Shown: positions 1 to 8,164, counted from the first letter of the stretch. The stretch is 15,847 nucleotides of DNA from Rhodospirillaceae bacterium (GCA_002401565.1 NVTL01000020.1:8485-24331); one strand, 5' to 3'. Notes: generated by a model from the sequence alone, not told the origin. Numbers and translations: made by a program.

Positions 1-86
1 CAAGACGGTGAAACAACCAAATCCGTATCGGGGCAATATGTATCATCAATCAAATTAATAAAAAGGCGCTGACGATGTTCGCTCAT
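1..86 (-). CDS. Unidentified protein, N-terminal fragment cut by window edge
   Basis: An ATG at 86-84 overlaps the TGA of the upstream nucleotidyltransferase gene as ATGA, and the frame stays open to the window edge. It gives 28 residues that begin MSEHRQRLFINLIDDTYC. This is too little to name a family. The 4-bp overlap argues that it is a real, translationally coupled member of the sugar-acid operon. A methyltransferase or other sugar-modifying enzyme would fit the position, but that is only a guess from context. The remainder of the gene lies outside the window. Confidence 0.6.
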   Translation of the reverse strand, partial: MSEHRQRLFINLIDDTYCPDTDLVVSPS

Positions 87-835
87 GCCCTAAATTCTCG
101 CCAACGCCGTTCTATGTGGGTGTTCTTTTCCACCAAATCGGGCGATGCGTCTAAAAACGAAATGATTTCAGCTAAACTATAATCCATGCGTCCCGAAAAA
201 TGTTCAACAATCGCTGTGATCACATCCATGTCTTCGTTTGTATCAACTTCGATTTCCAATTCGGGACGGTTCAACAAGGCTGGAGCCTCAACATTTTGAA
301 CAGTGTAGAGATCGGGATGCTGGCGAATAAATAAGGTGCCGTGTTCACGAATTCTGGGGTCTTGTGTTCTGGTATCGGAATCTTGCAACGCACTTAACTT
401 AAAAACTTCGACTTCCATACCCGGCGGATATGTGGTGGTCAGATCATTGCCGAGAAAATCATACCCCCCGTCCTTTAAGAAACGACCGATTATTTCATCA
501 ATAATTTTGGGGTCAACCAATGGGGCGTCTCCAAACGCGACAACACCGACATCGGCTTTTTCGCTTTCAAGCGCCCCAAGCAAACGCGAAAGAACGTCAT
601 CTTCATCGCCGCGAAAACAAGAAACATTTTGGCTTTTTGTATACGCCTCGACAACATCATTATCAGGACTGTCGGGTGTGGCAACAACGATCGCGTCTAT
701 GCCTTCAGCCAGCTTTAAGCGGTCTAACAGATGACCCAGCATTGGTTTTCCAGCAATCGGCATCAACGTTTTGCCCGGCAGGCGGCTTGATCCCATGCGA
801 ACCGGGACAACAGCGATAACGCGTTGAAGGCTCAT
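83..835 (-). CDS. SpsF-type nucleotidyltransferase (cytidylyltransferase family)
   Basis: A 250-residue protein of the GT-A-fold nucleotidyltransferase group that contains SpsF, NeuA and KdsB. It probably activates a 2-keto-3-deoxy sugar acid with CTP in the cytoplasm. The N-terminus carries the nucleotide-binding signature (VPVRMGSSRLPGKTLMPIAG, about residues 10-29), followed by PMLGHLLDRL, FRGDEDDVLSR and the acidic FGDAPLVDP segment near residue 101. The combination of MGSSRLPGK with GDEDDVL and TYPPGMEVEVF resembles the SpsF/COG1861 branch more than classical NeuA. The ATG at 835 overlaps the preceding TGA (ATGA), with an AGAGG ribosome site about 10 bases upstream. The family is confident. 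The substrate, and whether it makes a CMP-sugar, are inferred from the adjacent NeuB-type synthase. Confidence 0.85.
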   Translation of the reverse strand: MSLQRVIAVVPVRMGSSRLPGKTLMPIAGKPMLGHLLDRLKLAEGIDAIVVATPDSPDNDVVEAYTKSQNVSCFRGDEDDVLSRLLGALESEKADVGVVAFGDAPLVDPKIIDEIIGRFLKDGGYDFLGNDLTTTYPPGMEVEVFKLSALQDSDTRTQDPRIREHGTLFIRQHPDLYTVQNVEAPALLNRPELEIEVDTNEDMDVITAIVEHFSGRMDYSLAEIISFLDASPDLVEKNTHIERRWREFRA

Positions 836-2169
836 ACGGGTTCAACCTCTTCAATTTCTTCAAGCAATCCATTGTCGACCAATTTTTGGGCTGCACTGCA
901 TAAATTTGCAAAGGGCTGTCCGCTGCGTTCTGCGATGGCGATTAAGTCATTTGAACCATCCGCTGAAAACATCATCCACGTGATCGCATCGATTTCGGCT
1001 TCGACGGTCATATTTGCTTTGTCAGCATTCGCAGACTGATTTAACGCCCCGCCGGTTTGCGGATATAATCCACGTTTTCCCAATTGGGGTTCGCAATACG
1101 GCATCAAGGTTTTGTAAACGCGGTTTTGTTCCAAAATTTCAATTGCATCGACATACATTTCAAATGAAGCCAACAAGTTTTCACCCGTAACAAAATCCAA
1201 ATCATCCAAGGATGTATGGTATTCGTCATAGTCATAATATTTATCTTTGGCGATGGTACCCACCGGAATGCGAAACGCCGGCATGGAATATTGGCGTTCG
1301 TCTGATCCATCGGGGGCGAACGGACGCAGCCAAGGCTCGATCCCTTTATCCTTAAAGGCAAGCTTAACGGCACGGTCCATAAGATGATCGCCCAAAAAAG
1401 TTTCCTTATACGACAAACGCCCAGGCCCACCGCAACAGGACAAGACAAAGCCACCTTCAATGTTTTTCATCGCTTGTTCATTGTGAAACAAATAACTGAT
1501 GGCCCCAATGGTTTCGGGTAACCAAACAAACCGATAACTGTGTCGACGTTTTTTTTTCTGAGCAAGATAGCGATTTAAGAATGAGGTAACGACCATGCCG
1601 GATTGATTGTCATTGGCCATCCAAGGATGGCAGCAATATGTCGAAATCAAAAATTCTTTCTGTGACGTGCCGGGCAAAAGTGATTCTGCGAACGTCAAAT
1701 GCCCATCTTTAAGCGTGCTTTTAATCACCACGCGATAGCGCGCATTCCGGTCCAGTTTATCAAATTGTTTTTGGGCAAGACAAAAGCCCCAGCTTTCTTT
1801 GTAATAGCTGGTTCGGTAAGGAATCGCATCGGGTGAATTGGGCAAGGTATGAAGATGAGATTGCAAATCTTTGAACGAAAATTCATCATCAATCGGCAGG
1901 CTGTAACCAACAACGTGCAAACCATTTTGTTGAAAATCAACAATGCGTTTGCCATCCAATGTGGCGATGTACGCCTCTGTAATGATCCATTCTTTGGGAA
2001 TGGTCCAATCGTAAACTTCGGTGCCGGATGGATATTCTTTGACTTCAACATTGGCGATGCCTTTGATGATTTCAAGACTTTCGCGCACACCATCCCCGGT
2101 GATGGAACGGGTGATGGGAAACAGGCGCGTCAACAATCCATGAAGTTCTTGCGCGGTTGGCAACGTCAC
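832..2169 (-). CDS. DUF4910 aminopeptidase-like (M28-like) zinc protein with C-terminal winged helix
   Basis: A 445-residue protein of the COG4310/DUF4910 family (DUF2172 plus DUF4910 plus HTH_47-type tail), which has an M28-peptidase-like fold. Candidate zinc ligands are all visible: His181 and Asp187 in the CCHPWMANDNQSG segment, Glu219 in WLPETIGAI, an Asp in APDGSDERQ (about 287-290) and His318 in YHTSLDD. A winged-helix-like tail covers about residues 387-440. There is no signal peptide, so it is probably cytoplasmic. It sits between the sugar-acid synthase and the nucleotidyltransferase, overlapping both by 4 bases, so a role on an acylated or aminoacylated sugar intermediate (amidase or deacylase) is plausible but unproven. 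A GTG start at 2169 is chosen over the ATG at 2184: it has GGAGGA six bases upstream and forms a clean GTGA overlap. The true substrate is unknown. Confidence 0.85.
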   Translation of the reverse strand: MTLPTAQELHGLLTRLFPITRSITGDGVRESLEIIKGIANVEVKEYPSGTEVYDWTIPKEWIITEAYIATLDGKRIVDFQQNGLHVVGYSLPIDDEFSFKDLQSHLHTLPNSPDAIPYRTSYYKESWGFCLAQKQFDKLDRNARYRVVIKSTLKDGHLTFAESLLPGTSQKEFLISTYCCHPWMANDNQSGMVVTSFLNRYLAQKKKRRHSYRFVWLPETIGAISYLFHNEQAMKNIEGGFVLSCCGGPGRLSYKETFLGDHLMDRAVKLAFKDKGIEPWLRPFAPDGSDERQYSMPAFRIPVGTIAKDKYYDYDEYHTSLDDLDFVTGENLLASFEMYVDAIEILEQNRVYKTLMPYCEPQLGKRGLYPQTGGALNQSANADKANMTVEAEIDAITWMMFSADGSNDLIAIAERSGQPFANLCSAAQKLVDNGLLEEIEEVEPV

Positions 2170-3221
2170 GCCAAATCCTCCCATTGTAAAATATGGTCTT
2201 CTTCAAGATCTGTTGAAAGAGAACGACCGACAACCTCATCCCAATGCAGGGGGCTAATGCCATGCGCAGGGCGTTTATAAGTCAGATCAGACTCGTCAAG
2301 AACAGTTCCCGCTTTCAAAGGACGATCGATAACAATTGACCGCCGAGCATGTTCTCGAGCGGGGGCTTCGGCGTCCAATGGTTTTTTACCTTGTTCCCCA
2401 GAAACCACCGTTAACAAGTCAACATTTTCGATAAATCGTTTTAAGTCATGAACATCCATTGCATGATAATGGTCGTTCCCCGGCAAGGTCTTGTCATGGG
2501 TAAAGTGTTTTTCGAGCACCACAGCACCTTTTTGCCAAGCCGCCGTGAGTATCAACATGCGTTCATCCGGCAAAGTGTGATCGGAATAGCCGATCAGCGT
2601 ATCGGGATAGGTATGGCGCAAACCTTTAATCATATCCAAATGGGCATTTTCATTGGGGCATGGGTAATTCAAGATGCAATGAAGCAAGATTAAATCCTGA
2701 CACCCCGCCTTTTCCAATGTGGACACAGCATGGTCAATTTCGTCGAGGGTCGAAGCCCCCGTAGACAACAAAACAGGTTTTTTCTTGCCCGCGATTTGGC
2801 GCAACAAAGGAACATTGGTCAGGTCCGCCGAGGCAATTTTATGAAACGGTAACAGCGGGTCTAAAAAATCTGCGGCATCAGAATCAAACGGTGTCGATAA
2901 AAAATCAATACCAACATCTTGACAATGTTCGGCCAAAGTGACGTATTCATCTTTGCCAAACATATCGTATTTTTGAAACAATTTATGTTGGCTTTGCGTG
3001 GGTTCTTTTGAAGTGTCCCAATACGCAGGGCTGTGTTTCGATGCGATACGGCTGGCTTTATAGGTTTGAAATTTTGCGGCATCTGCACCGCCCTCTTTAC
3101 ACAGATCAATCAGCCGTTTGGCGGTATCCATCGAACCTTCGTGGTTCACGCCAATTTCGGCAATCACATACGGACGACCGCCGGCCCGAACCGTACTTTT
3201 CCCGAGTTTAATTTCAGTCAT
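2166..3221 (-). CDS. NeuB/SpsE-family sialic-acid-like synthase with SAF domain
   Basis: A 351-residue cytoplasmic enzyme of the NeuB/PseI/LegI/SpsE family. These enzymes condense phosphoenolpyruvate with an N-acyl hexosamine to give a nine-carbon 2-keto-3-deoxy sugar acid. The TIM barrel carries IAEIGVNHEG (20-29; Glu22), AAKFQTY (Lys50), LSTPFD, a KIASAD segment, IGYSDHT (a metal-binding His) and VLEKHFT (Glu, Lys and the second metal-binding His). An antifreeze-like SAF domain closes the C-terminus, including RSIVIDRPLKAG and YKRPAHGIS. Full family length. The ATG at 3221 is preferred over the one at 3257, because the latter adds 12 unconserved residues read inside the aminotransferase gene. 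The chosen ATG overlaps the aminotransferase stop as ATGACTGA. Family membership is sure; the exact sugar (sialic, legionaminic, pseudaminic or other) is not readable. Confidence 0.92.
   Translation of the reverse strand: MTEIKLGKSTVRAGGRPYVIAEIGVNHEGSMDTAKRLIDLCKEGGADAAKFQTYKASRIASKHSPAYWDTSKEPTQSQHKLFQKYDMFGKDEYVTLAEHCQDVGIDFLSTPFDSDAADFLDPLLPFHKIASADLTNVPLLRQIAGKKKPVLLSTGASTLDEIDHAVSTLEKAGCQDLILLHCILNYPCPNENAHLDMIKGLRHTYPDTLIGYSDHTLPDERMLILTAAWQKGAVVLEKHFTHDKTLPGNDHYHAMDVHDLKRFIENVDLLTVVSGEQGKKPLDAEAPAREHARRSIVIDRPLKAGTVLDESDLTYKRPAHGISPLHWDEVVGRSLSTDLEEDHILQWEDLA
2176..2181 (-). promoter_or_regulatory. Ribosome binding site that fixes the GTG start of the DUF4910 gene
   Basis: The coding strand reads GGAGGA at 2181-2176, then six bases (TTTGGC), then GTG at 2169. 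This strong Shine-Dalgarno lies inside the end of the NeuB-type gene. It would be inside the reading frame if the ATG at 2184 were used, so it supports the shorter protein. Confidence 0.7.
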
Positions 3222-4431
3222 GGGTAAAATTTCCGTTGCGAATATCGTCAAGGGCACGACGCGTTAAATTGATCATGTCTGTAAATTCTTTTTCACTCAT
3301 CCAATGTTGGAACGGAAACGACACCATATTGTCAAAGAAGTTTTCAGTATTGGGACAATCCGCCTTTCCAAAACCTGCTTTTTCAAACAGGGGATAACGA
3401 TAAAGAGGATGATATTGCACCACGGCTTTGATTCCGTGTGTATACGCCAGCAAGGACAAAAAATCGTCGCGTGTGGCGCCAAATTGTGCACCGTTATAAC
3501 GCACCGCCATCAAATGCCAGGCGTGTTCGCAATCTTTGGGAATCTTTTGAAATTCTAATTCCGGGTAGTCCCGAAAAGCTTCGATAAAACGGTCTGCACG
3601 GGTCTTGCGGTCTGCGTTAATGGTTTTTAAACGGTCCAGTAATTTTGAACCCAAGGCACATTGTACTTCGCCAATGCAAAAATTGTACGGCCAAAGCCCA
3701 TCAACATCAAAATCGACGTTGCTCATCGCCGGGACCCAATAATGCGGGCGATCACCTTCGTAACCGCGCATGCCATTGTGTCGCAATCCGGGAACCAATT
3801 TTGCATGCTCATCAGACTTAACCGTCAACATGCCGCCTTCACCCAGCGTCGAAATGTTTTTATGGGTGTGAAAACTGAAACAACCAAAATCACCAATAGA
3901 ACCAGCCTGACGACCTTTATAAGACACACCAACAGCCTGTGCTGCATCTTCGACAACCAACACGTTATGAATTTTTGCCAAGTCCATAATCGGGTCCATG
4001 TCGCACATCAGACCATACAGATGAACGACGATAATCACCTTGGTGTTATCCGTAATCAGTGGATGGATTGTATCGACTGTGACAACACGAGTGTCTGAAT
4101 CAATATCGGCCCACACCAATTTTGCACCGGTCCGGGCAAACGGAATGGCGGTTGCGGCAAATGTATGAGCCGGCAAGATCACTTCATCGTCGGGTCCCAA
4201 ATCACACAACAACGCAGACAATTCCAACGCTGCGGTACAACTGGATACGGCAAAGGCGTGATTGGCCTGTGTATACGTTTTAAAACGGTCTTCAAATTCG
4301 GATTGATAATGCCCCTGTGTCAATGGATCAGCTGCCCGCATAGCTTCAACCACGGTAGCAATTTCTTCTTCCGTATAGGTTAAGCCACGCCCGCTCCAAG
4401 GGACTTTTATGTCGCTTATATTATTTGGCAT
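3214..4431 (-). CDS. DegT/DnrJ/EryC1/StrS-family PLP sugar aminotransferase
   Basis: A 405-residue fold-type I PLP enzyme that transfers an amino group, usually from glutamate, to a keto- or aldehydo-sugar. Visible features are the SSCTAALEL phosphate-binding segment (about 63-71), LPAHTF (86-91), EDAAQAVG (161-168; Asp162 for the pyridine nitrogen), SIGDFGCFSFHTHKN with the Schiff-base lysine at Lys191, and GEGGML (197-202). Length is typical. It ends in an 8-base overlap with the NeuB-type synthase, and its ATG lies 4 bases after the radical SAM stop with AAAGGA about 11 bases upstream. It could act before the synthase (as PseC or LegC do on a UDP-4-keto sugar) or, together with the KdnB-like dehydrogenase upstream, on an aldehyde at the chain end, as KdnA does. 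The sequence alone does not decide. Confidence 0.93.
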   Translation of the reverse strand: MPNNISDIKVPWSGRGLTYTEEEIATVVEAMRAADPLTQGHYQSEFEDRFKTYTQANHAFAVSSCTAALELSALLCDLGPDDEVILPAHTFAATAIPFARTGAKLVWADIDSDTRVVTVDTIHPLITDNTKVIIVVHLYGLMCDMDPIMDLAKIHNVLVVEDAAQAVGVSYKGRQAGSIGDFGCFSFHTHKNISTLGEGGMLTVKSDEHAKLVPGLRHNGMRGYEGDRPHYWVPAMSNVDFDVDGLWPYNFCIGEVQCALGSKLLDRLKTINADRKTRADRFIEAFRDYPELEFQKIPKDCEHAWHLMAVRYNGAQFGATRDDFLSLLAYTHGIKAVVQYHPLYRYPLFEKAGFGKADCPNTENFFDNMVSFPFQHWMSEKEFTDMINLTRRALDDIRNGNFTHD

Positions 4432-4435
4432 ACTC

Positions 4436-6331
4436 CTAACGTCCTTTGCGTAAAGGGTTCATTGCGTCTGTTGTGCCGACGTAACCGCCCATATCCTTTT
4501 CAACTGTGCGCCGCAAAGATTGAAAGGTTACTTTTTTACGGGGAAGAACAGCCCATTTAAGGACGTCCCCCACGTCCCGAAAACGCCCACGCGTTAAGGA
4601 TAGTAGCAAATAAAGAGGCAACATCACGTTGCGAAATGGGTAGACCAAGTGTGGATGACAGATCAAAATCATATTAAACTTCCGCCCTTTGAGGAGCTTC
4701 CACAAGGATGGGATAACATCGCCATCAGCTTCCAATCGCTCTCTTCTGCTATGAATGCTGTCTGAGACCAAAGTTCGTTCACCTGGCAACCGATCATCTT
4801 TAACCTCTTGATTTTCCGCTCCTCGTTCCATACTCAACTTTGGTTCGTTGTAATAACCTGAAATAGGACGCGATTGCTTAAAGAAGTTACCATCATGAGC
4901 CAAAACCTTGTGATAATGCGCCAAGCCAAATTTTTTCACATAGGCCCCTAAGACCTCAAGCCGAATACGAGGCCGCCACAAAAAACAAACAAGACGTGGA
5001 GCATCGGTGAAATTATGGGTCGCATCCGAAGCATTTTTATCAGAGATCAACTCTAAATACTCTTCTTCGCTATCAAGATCGTCTCCAATTAAACCTAAAT
5101 GGCGTGCGTATTCGTACAATGGAGTTCCCGGCAATGCTTGGGCATAGTTAATACTCAAGTCATTTGGGTTTTGGCTCTTATCCAAGGTCAAGGCATATTT
5201 GCAAAACTCAGCGCTCTCTACGGCCGTTCGGGTTGATTCTCCCGGCATACCTAACACCAACTGGACAACCGTCTGTATCTTGGCACCAACAGTCCAGCGC
5301 ATGGCATTTCGATTGTCTTCAATTTTGGTTTTCTTTTCCATGACCTGAAGAATATCAGGGCTGCCCGTTTCCATGCCGTAGTTAATCGAACAGCACCCCG
5401 CATCTTTCATCATGGTAATTTCATCGGGAGTAATACAATTCACCCGCATCCCGCCAACATGCCAGAGCACATCCAATTCTTTAACTTTTTCGCAAAACTC
5501 TTTTAGCCAACGAGAATCTGTTCCAAAGTTTTCGTCGCCAAACCCAAGAAAGCCCACATTATACTTTTCCATCACTTCTTTAATGCGTTCGATGACTTGG
5601 TCGACTGGAATGTAGCGAATGCCCTTATCCCAGCGGTGACAAAATGTACAACGCGCAACACATCCCTTTGAACCGGGTATAATGGTGACTTTTTTATCTT
5701 TGCGATGTTTTTCAAAAGCTCGGGTGTCTTTTTCAAACCATGGAAACACACCATTTTCATCAAATGCATCCATAAAAAAAACACTCATATCCGAGGTTTC
5801 CTCTAAATCAGCATAATCATAATTATACACTTCAGACTTTGGAAGCGACTGAGCAAACCCAGCTTCAACCATATGACCATGTTCATCCAATAACGTTGCG
5901 CCATGAATATCTGCAAAATCAGCAACAACCGATGTGGTTTCGGCACGTTTGCAAATATCAAAAAACGCCTTCTCGCCTTCACCAATGACGCATATATCTG
6001 TTCCCGTGCGCTGCAAAATTATTTCCGCACTGGCCGCTAAATTCCCCCCAACAACGATCAGCGTATTGGGCAGCGCCGCTTTCACATCTAGGGAAAGTTG
6101 CTTGGTATAGCTGTATGCCGTTGACACGACAGAACTGATGCCAAGAACATCGGGGTTGGCATCAATAATATGCTGCACAGCATCTTCATAAGTGGGACGA
6201 TTAGCATCAATATTATAAAACTCAACATCGAGCCCCTGTGTGCGAAGGTATTTAACAATTGATAAACTGCCCATGGGAGGGAAAGACGTTGGCACCGGAC
6301 GGATCGGCGTTGTTACCATCATGATATTCAT
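4436..6331 (-). CDS. B12-binding-domain radical SAM protein
   Basis: A 631-residue enzyme. The N-terminal about 150 residues look like the cobalamin-binding Rossmann domain (MMVTTPIRPVP, PPMGSLSIVKYLR, DVLGISSVVS, LIVVGGNLAA, ICVIGEGE), without the DxHxxG base-off motif, which is common in this class. The radical SAM core follows with the 4Fe-4S motif CVARCTFC (Cys224, Cys228, Cys231) and LGFGDENFGTD. A C-terminal extension of roughly 180 residues includes a hydrophobic segment near the end (LPLYLLLSL). Cobalamin-type radical SAM enzymes catalyse C- or P-methylation, cyclisation or rearrangements. Here the likely target is a sugar, lipid carrier or glycan precursor, which is inference from context. 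The start at ATG 6331 has TAGG six bases upstream. The stop lies 4 bases before the aminotransferase ATG, so the two are co-transcribed. Confidence 0.88.
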   Translation of the reverse strand: MNIMMVTTPIRPVPTSFPPMGSLSIVKYLRTQGLDVEFYNIDANRPTYEDAVQHIIDANPDVLGISSVVSTAYSYTKQLSLDVKAALPNTLIVVGGNLAASAEIILQRTGTDICVIGEGEKAFFDICKRAETTSVVADFADIHGATLLDEHGHMVEAGFAQSLPKSEVYNYDYADLEETSDMSVFFMDAFDENGVFPWFEKDTRAFEKHRKDKKVTIIPGSKGCVARCTFCHRWDKGIRYIPVDQVIERIKEVMEKYNVGFLGFGDENFGTDSRWLKEFCEKVKELDVLWHVGGMRVNCITPDEITMMKDAGCCSINYGMETGSPDILQVMEKKTKIEDNRNAMRWTVGAKIQTVVQLVLGMPGESTRTAVESAEFCKYALTLDKSQNPNDLSINYAQALPGTPLYEYARHLGLIGDDLDSEEEYLELISDKNASDATHNFTDAPRLVCFLWRPRIRLEVLGAYVKKFGLAHYHKVLAHDGNFFKQSRPISGYYNEPKLSMERGAENQEVKDDRLPGERTLVSDSIHSRRERLEADGDVIPSLWKLLKGRKFNMILICHPHLVYPFRNVMLPLYLLLSLTRGRFRDVGDVLKWAVLPRKKVTFQSLRRTVEKDMGGYVGTTDAMNPLRKGR

Positions 6332-6380
6332 TGAAAGCCTACTATTTTCTTCTTGTTATATTTGCGCATGCGGCACTGCA

Positions 6381-7046
6381 TCAGAGTGCGTGTTTGTCAC
6401 TTAACTTAGCTTCAAAAATGCCTGCTTTATCCTGATCTTTGGTCATGTTGCCGTCATGTTGACGATACCGATAAAGAGGAAGCTGGACCCTATGGATCGT
6501 GTATTTCTGTTCAAAACGATAACGAAGGTCTTGATCTTCATGGATATGAAATTCATCATCGTAAAGACCAATTGCAATCAAATGATCTGCACGAAACATA
6601 ATTCCACAGCCAATGGGATCCGTCATACAGTTCTTACGCTCTAATACATTTTCCATGCTGTCTATCATAAAGTAATCACAGGCCACCGCGTCCATATCCG
6701 TATTGAATTCTAAGAACTGGCGTAAGATATATAAATAATCGGCCTGCACGTAATCATCGGCATCCACACGAACAATGTATTTTCCACGAGCCTTCTTAAT
6801 CGCCTTGTTCAAACTTCCTGGCAAACCAAGCTGTTTGTCATTTTGAATGATCACAATTTGGTCTGAAAACAGCTCCATCGCATAAGCCGTACGGTCCGTG
6901 CTGGCATCATTGATGACAATGACTTCGAACTCTTTTTCATCAACCGTTTGTCCCAAGACAGACCGGATCGCACGCCCTATATGAATCTCTTCATTAAAAG
7001 CTGGAATGATGACGGATATTTGTGGGATTTGAGACACGGATAACAC
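6381..7046 (-). CDS. Family 2 glycosyltransferase (GT-A)
   Basis: A cytoplasmic glycosyltransferase of at most 221 residues. The N-terminus has [11 protein letters not shown] and [10 protein letters not shown], the nucleotide-sugar DxD motif appears in VRVDADDYV, and [10 protein letters not shown] provides the acidic catalytic-base region. [17 protein letters not shown] near the end is typical of GT2 proteins, so the gene is complete although short. It has no membrane segment. Two GTG starts are possible: 7046, which lengthens the protein by three residues, and 7037, which has TAGG eight bases upstream and may be the true one. It follows the KdnB-like gene after 17 bases and probably adds a sugar to the glycan built by this operon. 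Donor and acceptor are unknown. Confidence 0.88.
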   Translation of the reverse strand: MLSVSQIPQISVIIPAFNEEIHIGRAIRSVLGQTVDEKEFEVIVINDASTDRTAYAMELFSDQIVIIQNDKQLGLPGSLNKAIKKARGKYIVRVDADDYVQADYLYILRQFLEFNTDMDAVACDYFMIDSMENVLERKNCMTDPIGCGIMFRADHLIAIGLYDDEFHIHEDQDLRYRFEQKYTIHRVQLPLYRYRQHDGNMTKDQDKAGIFEAKLSDKHAL

Positions 7047-7063
7047 CTAGCTTATTTAAGATA

Positions 7064-8140
7064 TTACATGAGGCGAAAGAGTTCGCTGACTTTCTTAAAG
7101 GTCAATATCTCTTTGAAGTCATCTCCAAGAGCATTGACTAACGGTTTTTCATGAACGATAGAGGCATCGAATAATTGCTGCATCTGCTGTTCATCAAGCT
7201 CGGCGCAGACACCCTGTGGAATATCCACGCCATTGGCTTTGGCCATGGTCTTGAACTCTTTAGTTTCCTGCGGATAGAACTCATCCATGACATTCATGAC
7301 AATACAATTTGCGACACAATGATGAAGGCCTAAAACCATGCTCAACCCTGCCGACAGAGGATGCACCAAACCAACAAAGCTGTTGCCAATGGCGCTGCCC
7401 CCCAAAAAAGATGCGACCATCATCTGTTCACGATTTCCAAGGCTTTGCATATCATCGGACAAAAATATATCTCGGCAAATTTTCAAAGCCTGATCAGAAC
7501 ACGCATCGGCAAAGGCATTGCGAAACCGGCCTTGCAAAGACTCGATGCAATGAATGTAAGTATCCATGCCGCTATAAAAATACTGATCCTTCGGCACAGA
7601 GTCTGTCAAATTGGGGTCGAGGATCAAGCGATCATAAACCGTAAAGTCGCTGTTCATACCAAGTTTAAGGTTTTTACTGTGGTTCATCAGCACACACGTG
7701 CGCGAACCTTCGGCTCCTGTACCTGATAATGTCGGCACACCAATTTTAAAAATACCAGGAACCTTGACCAAATCCCAACCTTGATAATCCTCCGATTTTC
7801 CGCCATTGGTCAGCAAATTAGCCATGCCTTTACCAATGTCGAGGGTGCTTCCTCCACCAATGGCAACGATAACAGCAGGCATTTTTTCAAGAGCACGAAC
7901 ATCACCCGTAAGGGCATCTAGCTGGTCTGTAGTGGGCTCATGAGTGCTGTCGACAAAAATTAATGCGTCTTCATCACGAACGGGCAACCCCTTAACCAAG
8001 GCAGATGATTTAAAATAGTGATCCATAAGGAAAAGAACTGAGCCGGGCGTTTGTTCTAGACGCACATCAATCATTGTTTCCAAATGATCAATCGCTCCCT
8101 CACCGATATAATACTGTCCAACTGTTTTCGTTACACGCAT
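7064..8140 (-). CDS. Iron-dependent alcohol dehydrogenase, KdnB-like (Kdo 8-oxidase family)
   Basis: A 358-residue group III metal-dependent alcohol dehydrogenase. It has the GGGST nucleotide-binding motif (95-99) and a full metal-ligand set: Asp193, His197, His260 and His274, with the 4/63/14 spacing seen in FucO. The stretch from SEDYQGWDL through VPTLSGTGAEGSRT to GMDTYIHCIESLQG matches what I recall of Shewanella KdnB. KdnB oxidises C8 of Kdo to an aldehyde, which the aminotransferase KdnA then aminates to 8-amino-Kdo. The DegT-family gene three places downstream could supply that second step. It is the first gene after the ops-like site and so the first expected RfaH target. Start ATG 8140 has GGA eight bases upstream. 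The dehydrogenase family is certain; the KdnB function is a strong but unproven reading. Confidence 0.85.
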   Translation of the reverse strand: MRVTKTVGQYYIGEGAIDHLETMIDVRLEQTPGSVLFLMDHYFKSSALVKGLPVRDEDALIFVDSTHEPTTDQLDALTGDVRALEKMPAVIVAIGGGSTLDIGKGMANLLTNGGKSEDYQGWDLVKVPGIFKIGVPTLSGTGAEGSRTCVLMNHSKNLKLGMNSDFTVYDRLILDPNLTDSVPKDQYFYSGMDTYIHCIESLQGRFRNAFADACSDQALKICRDIFLSDDMQSLGNREQMMVASFLGGSAIGNSFVGLVHPLSAGLSMVLGLHHCVANCIVMNVMDEFYPQETKEFKTMAKANGVDIPQGVCAELDEQQMQQLFDASIVHEKPLVNALGDDFKEILTFKKVSELFRLM

Positions 8141-8164
8141 GTACTATTCCATTATTTATTTTCT

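Noticed and set aside
3222..3257. Longer start of the NeuB-type synthase at 3257
   Set aside because: The added 12 residues are not part of the family and overlap coding sequence of the aminotransferase; ATG 3221 begins the conserved domain directly.
4346..4356. A second GGTAGC-containing ops-like sequence
   Set aside because: It lies on the plus strand, opposite the transcribed strand and inside the aminotransferase gene, and does not match the first bases of the core or the required T.
6381..7046. Truncated glycosyltransferase pseudogene
   Set aside because: Although short, it has the N-terminal motifs, the DxD, the acidic catalytic-base region and a typical GT2 C-terminal segment, so it looks complete.
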